Assembly: GCA_937967345.1 (NCBI GenBank)
Contig: CALBTN010000344.1
Span: forward strand, 1 to 8,554
Source of the DNA: an uncultured Rubrivivax sp.
GTDB lineage: Bacteria > Pseudomonadota > Gammaproteobacteria > Burkholderiales > Burkholderiaceae_C
Length of the DNA: 8,554 bases
Direction: 5' to 3'
This document shows positions 5,504 to 8,554 of this stretch, in pieces. The notes beneath the pieces are model-generated. The model made no database searches. It saw only the letters and a list, made by a program, of their open reading frames with translations, and was not told the origin of the DNA. The position numbers and the translations under genes were made by a program. Position 1 is the first letter of the stretch, and the number at the start of each line of letters is the position of its first letter.

Positions 5504-7276
5504 ATGCTCAGCCCGCCCACCCCGGCCGCCGCGCCGGCCAAAGCCCCTGCCGCCGATCCGGCGGTCGTGTTCGACGGCGCATTCCATGCCGCGGTGGCAC
5601 CGCTGACCGGCGGGCTGTCGCCGATCTCGCTGCTGCTGGCGCAGTCCGACTGGGCGCTGCACCTGCTGACCCAGCCGGCGCAGTCGCTGCGCCTGGTGCT
5701 GGACGCGCAGCGCACCGCGTTCGAGCGCCTGCTGCAAGCCTTGCAGCCGGCACCCGGCCAGGCGCCGCAGGCACCGGCCGACGCGCGCTTTCGCGATCCC
5801 GGCTGGCAGCGGTGGCCGTTCGCGCCGCTGGTGCGCGGCTATCTCGATGCCGAAGCCTGGTGGCAACGCGCGACCGACCTGCGCGGCATGAGCGCGCACC
5901 ACCGCGACGTCACCCGGCTGTTCGCGCGCCAGTGGCTGGACCTGCTGTCGCCGGCCAACTTCGCGCTGACCAACCCCGAGGTGCTGCAGCGCACGCGCGA
6001 GCGCTTCGGCGCCAACTTCGTCGACGGCGCGGCCATCGGCCTGGACCAGTGGCGCCGCCATCACGCGTTGCCGCCGCTGCAGCCGCCCGAGCATGCGTAC
6101 CTGCCGGGCGTGGACCTGGCCGTCACGCCGGGCAAGGTGGTGCACCGCAATGCGCTGGTCGAGTTGATCCAGTACGCGCCGAGCACGCCGCAGGTGCATG
6201 CCGAGCCGGTGTTCATCGTGCCGTCGTGGATCATGAAGTACTACGTGCTCGACCTGTCGCCGCACAACTCGCTGGTGCGCTGGCTGGTCAGCCAGGGCCA
6301 CACGGTGTTCATGGTGTCGTGGCGCAACCCGGACGCGAGCGACGCGCTGCTGTCGATGCAGGACTACCTGCAACTGGGCGTGTTCGACGCGCTGGGGGCG
6401 ATCGCGCAGCGCGTGCCCGACACGCCGGTGCACGCCTGCGGCTACTGCCTGGGCGGCACGCTGCTGGCCATCGGCGCGGCGGCGCTGGCACGGCCGCAGA
6501 GGGTGCAGCGCGCCGAGCTGCTGGCGCCGCTGGCCAGCGTGTCGCTGCTGGCCGCCGAGACCGACTTCAGCGAGCCGGGCGAACTGGGCGTGCTGATCGA
6601 CGAAGCGCAGGTGGCGATGCTCGAGGACCAGATGGCCGAGCGCGGCTTTCTCACCGGGCGGCAGATGGCGGGGAGCTTTCAGTTCCTGCACTCGCGCGAG
6701 CTGGTGTGGTCGGCGCGCACGCGCGAGCTGCTGCTGGGCGAGCCGGTGCGGCCGAACGACCTGATGGCCTGGAACGCCGATGTCACGCGCATGCCCGCGG
6801 CGATGCACAGCGAGTACCTGCGCCGCTGCTACCTGCGCAACGAGCTGGCCGAAGGCCGCTACCCGGTCGAGGGCCGGCCGGTGTCGATGGCCGACATCAG
6901 CTTGCCGATCTTCGCGGTCGGCACCGAGCGCGACCACGTATCGCCGTGGCATTCGGTATACAAGCTGCACCGGCTGACGCAGACCGAACTGTGTTTCGTG
7001 CTCACCAACGGCGGCCACAACGCCGGCATCGTCAGCGAACCCGGCCATGCGGGCCGGCACTTTGCGCAGCGCACCCGGCGCCGCGGCGACCCGGCGCTGG
7101 ACGCCGGCGCCTGGCAGGCGCAGGCCGCGCGCCACGACGGATCGTGGTGGCCGGCATGGCACGCCTGGCTGGTCAGCCACGGCAGCGGCACGCAAGTGCC
7201 GGCACGCACCATCGACGCGGCCAACGCGCTGGGTGACGCGCCGGGGCAGTACGTGCTGCAGCGCTACAACGACTGA
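5504..7276 (+). CDS. phaC: Polyhydroxyalkanoate synthase, class I-like
   Basis: This enzyme polymerises (R)-3-hydroxyacyl-CoA into polyhydroxyalkanoate storage granules, acting at the granule surface. The 590-residue product starts with an Ala/Pro-rich tail (1-20), then a short N-terminal block LTGGLSPISLLLAQSDWALHL (34-54) like the PHBC_N domain. The PhaC N-terminal domain (about 95-265, with SPANFALTNPEVLQRT) and the alpha/beta-hydrolase core follow. The lipase-like box GYCLGG (313-318) carries the nucleophile Cys315; Asp477 (GTERDHVSPWHS) and His505 (NGGHNAGIV) complete the triad, close to Cys319/Asp480/His508 of the Cupriavidus enzyme. GSWWPAWHAWL (546-556) is the typical tryptophan-rich C-terminal motif. 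The length (close to 590) fits the single-subunit class I. The ATG at 5504 was chosen because homology begins shortly after it; no strong ribosome binding site is visible. No phaA, phaB, phasin or phaR gene is adjacent, so this may be a secondary synthase. Its end overlaps the convergent LysR gene by 13 bp. Confidence 0.95.
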   Translation: MLSPPTPAAAPAKAPAADPAVVFDGAFHAAVAPLTGGLSPISLLLAQSDWALHLLTQPAQSLRLVLDAQRTAFERLLQALQPAPGQAPQAPADARFRDPGWQRWPFAPLVRGYLDAEAWWQRATDLRGMSAHHRDVTRLFARQWLDLLSPANFALTNPEVLQRTRERFGANFVDGAAIGLDQWRRHHALPPLQPPEHAYLPGVDLAVTPGKVVHRNALVELIQYAPSTPQVHAEPVFIVPSWIMKYYVLDLSPHNSLVRWLVSQGHTVFMVSWRNPDASDALLSMQDYLQLGVFDALGAIAQRVPDTPVHACGYCLGGTLLAIGAAALARPQRVQRAELLAPLASVSLLAAETDFSEPGELGVLIDEAQVAMLEDQMAERGFLTGRQMAGSFQFLHSRELVWSARTRELLLGEPVRPNDLMAWNADVTRMPAAMHSEYLRRCYLRNELAEGRYPVEGRPVSMADISLPIFAVGTERDHVSPWHSVYKLHRLTQTELCFVLTNGGHNAGIVSEPGHAGRHFAQRTRRRGDPALDAGAWQAQAARHDGSWWPAWHAWLVSHGSGTQVPARTIDAANALGDAPGQYVLQRYND

Positions 7277-8214
7277 TCCGGCGTCGCGCCGGTTGCGCCG
7301 GCGCGCGCAAACAGCCGCCGCACGCGATCGCGCAGCCAGCTGTGCGCCAAGTCGGCGCTGGCGCTGCGGTGCCAGACCATGCGCACCGAGTAGTGCGGCC
7401 CGTGCCCGGGCAGCTGCCACACGCGCACGCTGTAGCGCGAGCTGAGCGAGTCGGCGAACATCTGCGGCACGATCGCCATCAGGTCGGTGCAGGTCACCAG
7501 CTCGGGCAATGCGCCGTAGTGGCGCGCGCGCACCACCGCGCGCTCGCTGAGCTTCAGCCGCGTCAGCATGGCCTCGACGCTGCCGTGGAAAGTGGCCGTC
7601 GGCGCGGCCACCGCCAGCGTGGTGTGCGCCAGCTGCTGCGGGCTCAGGCCGGTGCCCGAGCGGCCCACCGGCGGGCGCCAGTGGCTGCCGGTAATGGCCA
7701 CGAAGTGCTCGCGAAACAGCTCCTCGCTGGCCACGCCCGCGTGGTCGGGCAGCAAGATGCCGATCGCCAGATCGATGTCGCCGGCTTCGAGCGCGGCGCT
7801 GACCCGCGCGGCGTCGACCGACACGTTGGACACCCGGCTGTGCGGCGCATCGGCGCGCAGCGCGGCGGCCAGCGGCGGCAGGAACATCATCTCGCCCAGG
7901 TCCGACAGCGACAGCCGCCAGTGCAGCGCGGCGCTGGCCGGCTCGAAGGTCTCGGCGCGGCACAGCTCGAGCTCGAGCTGGCGCAGGTGCCCATCCACCA
8001 ACGGCACGATGCGCTGCGCCAGCCGGGTCGGGTGCAGACCCGCCGGCGAGCGCACGAACAGCGCGTCGTCGAAGGCGCGGCGCAGCCGCGCCAGCGCGTT
8101 GCTCACTGCCGGCTGCGACATCGCCAGCTGGCGCCCGGCCGCGGTGACCGAGCCGGTGCGCTGCACCGCGCACAGCACGCGCAGCAGGTTCAGGTCGAGC
8201 TGACGGAAATTCAT
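7264..8214 (-). CDS. LysR-family transcriptional regulator, NahR/NodD-like
   Basis: The 316-residue product has the usual LysR layout. An N-terminal winged helix-turn-helix (about 1-65) includes SVTAAGRQLAMSQPAVSNAL (22-41) and LFVRSPAGLHPT (52-63). A linker helix follows, then a periplasmic-binding-protein-like effector domain from about 95, beginning LSLSDLGEMMFLPPL (101-115). The ending VWHRSASADLAHSWLRDRV (280-298) is typical of the NahR/NodD/PcpR branch, whose members often sense aromatic compounds; that ligand class is inference here. The start is the ATG at 8214, where homology begins; the frame stays open for 94 codons further upstream, but that stretch (into the divergent gene) does not resemble a protein domain. 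No clear ribosome binding site precedes it. It is transcribed divergently from the 2-oxoacid oxidoreductase gene across 183 bp, the classical arrangement for a LysR regulator and its target. Confidence 0.95.
   Translation of the reverse strand: MNFRQLDLNLLRVLCAVQRTGSVTAAGRQLAMSQPAVSNALARLRRAFDDALFVRSPAGLHPTRLAQRIVPLVDGHLRQLELELCRAETFEPASAALHWRLSLSDLGEMMFLPPLAAALRADAPHSRVSNVSVDAARVSAALEAGDIDLAIGILLPDHAGVASEELFREHFVAITGSHWRPPVGRSGTGLSPQQLAHTTLAVAAPTATFHGSVEAMLTRLKLSERAVVRARHYGALPELVTCTDLMAIVPQMFADSLSSRYSVRVWQLPGHGPHYSVRMVWHRSASADLAHSWLRDRVRRLFARAGATGATPDQSL
7278..7292 (+). terminator. Candidate phaC terminator hairpin inside the 3' end of the LysR gene
   Basis: CCGGCG (7278-7283) and CGCCGG (7287-7292) form a perfect 6-bp stem with a 3-nt loop beginning 2 nt after the phaC stop codon, followed only by TT. 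It is also coding for the last residues of the LysR protein. A further palindrome, GCGCCGGCGC, follows at 7295-7304. The lack of a proper T-tract keeps confidence low. Confidence 0.35.
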
Positions 8215-8264
8215 CGCGGCTTTCGTTGCCGGGTTGAGCGCCGGGTCGGGCGCCGGGCCGGGCA

Positions 8265-8363
8265 CTGAATCGGTTTGGTGAATGGGCCGGATTCTGACCA
8301 TCAATTCGACGCGCGCGCCGCTCGGCGCTAGATTGGACTGCGCCGCACCCGGGCACGCCCGGG
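8265..8363. promoter_or_regulatory. Divergent LysR/oxidoreductase control region with candidate operators
   Basis: Within the 183-bp divergent gap, GAATC (8267-8271) and GATTC (8290-8294) form an inverted repeat with an 18-bp spacer. TTCTGACCATCAA (8292-8304) fits the LysR-type T-N11-A pattern. A possible -10 for the rightward gene is TAGATT (8329-8334), with no convincing -35. CCCGGGC (8348-8354) and GCCCGGG (8357-8363) form a perfect 7-bp inverted repeat around 2 bp, between this candidate promoter and the start codon. All assignments are by pattern only. Confidence 0.4.
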
Positions 8364-8397
8364 CAACGTGGCGCGTGCACGAACTGGAGGCTTTGGC

Positions 8398-8554
8398 GTG
8401 CTGCAGATCATGATCCAGGGCCGCGGCGGCCAGGGGGCGCAAACCGCCGGCAACCTGCTGGCGATGGCCTTCTTCGCCGCGGGCAAGCAGGTGCAATGCT
8501 TCGCCAGCTACGGCGGTGCGCGCCGCGGCACGCCCGGGAGCTCGGCGCTGCGCG
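8398..8554 (+). CDS. 2-oxoacid:acceptor oxidoreductase, gamma/catalytic domain subunit (3' truncated by window edge)
   Basis: The first 52 residues are visible, beginning (GTG start) MLQIMIQGRGGQGAQTAGN. The GRGGQGAQTA glycine motif at 8-17, the hydrophobic helix after it, and FASYGGARRGTPGSSALR are the hallmark start of the pyruvate/ketoisovalerate oxidoreductase catalytic domain (gamma subunit of pyruvate, 2-ketoisovalerate or 2-oxoglutarate:ferredoxin oxidoreductases, and beta subunit of indolepyruvate oxidoreductase). These thiamine-diphosphate iron-sulfur enzymes oxidatively decarboxylate 2-oxo acids to acyl-CoA with reduction of ferredoxin. The GTG at 8398 is well supported: TGGAGG (8385-8390) is 7 nt upstream. 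Which 2-oxo acid is used, and whether the gene is a stand-alone subunit or a fusion, cannot be told from this fragment. Divergence from a LysR regulator suggests inducible expression. Confidence 0.88.
   Translation, partial: MLQIMIQGRGGQGAQTAGNLLAMAFFAAGKQVQCFASYGGARRGTPGSSALR

Noticed and set aside
5459..8380. A 973-codon open frame on the - strand antisense to phaC and running into the LysR gene
   Set aside because: It is a shadow frame caused by very high GC content. Its translation is Arg/Ala/Gln-rich with no recognisable motif, while phaC on the other strand has every family motif.
8215..8496. 94-codon N-terminal extension of the LysR protein
   Set aside because: LysR proteins begin with the helix-turn-helix close to residue 1, as with the ATG at 8214; the extension would overlap the divergent oxidoreductase start.

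Overview
The window is about 8.5 kb of very GC-rich DNA (GC strongly favoured at third codon positions) with tightly packed, ordinary-looking chromosomal genes. The gene content (4-hydroxyphenylpyruvate dioxygenase, a polyhydroxyalkanoate synthase, a NahR/NodD-like LysR regulator, a DUF1622 membrane protein) suggests a GC-rich betaproteobacterium, probably of the Burkholderiales (Rubrivivax/Leptothrix/Methylibium-like). That placement is an inference from protein style, not a measured result. I see no tRNA, rRNA, CRISPR array, insertion sequence, phage gene or plasmid origin.

Layout, left to right: (1) the last 60 codons of an unidentified + strand gene; (2) hpd, 4-hydroxyphenylpyruvate dioxygenase, + strand, 36 bp downstream and probably co-transcribed; (3) a DUF1622 small membrane protein on the - strand; (4) an old-yellow-enzyme-type FMN oxidoreductase on the + strand, diverging from it; (5) a ketopantoate-reductase-family protein on the - strand, convergent with the previous gene; (6) ltaE-like low-specificity L-threonine aldolase on the + strand, divergent from it; (7) a class I-like PHA synthase on the + strand; (8) a LysR-family regulator on the - strand whose 3' end overlaps the PHA synthase by 13 bp; (9) the start of a 2-oxoacid:acceptor oxidoreductase gamma-domain gene on the + strand, divergent from the LysR gene and running off the window.

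Functionally this is mostly a row of single-gene units that switch strand at nearly every junction, not one long operon. The two ends share a theme of aromatic/2-oxo acid metabolism: hpd acts on 4-hydroxyphenylpyruvate, and the 2-oxoacid oxidoreductase family includes indolepyruvate (arylpyruvate) oxidoreductases. The LysR gene is the natural candidate regulator of the divergent oxidoreductase. The middle genes (OYE, ketopantoate-reductase-like, threonine aldolase, PHA synthase) are redox, amino acid and carbon-storage enzymes with no single pathway apparent from the window.

I found no convincing new multi-gene system. The most notable non-coding structures are three 9-bp tandem repeats just before hpd, a set of nested palindromes in the ketopantoate-reductase-like/ltaE divergent region, a pentanucleotide tandem repeat immediately after the ltaE stop codon, and a near-perfect palindrome in front of the oxidoreductase gene. 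The most notable coding oddity is the replacement of two substrate-binding asparagines in the ketopantoate-reductase-family protein.
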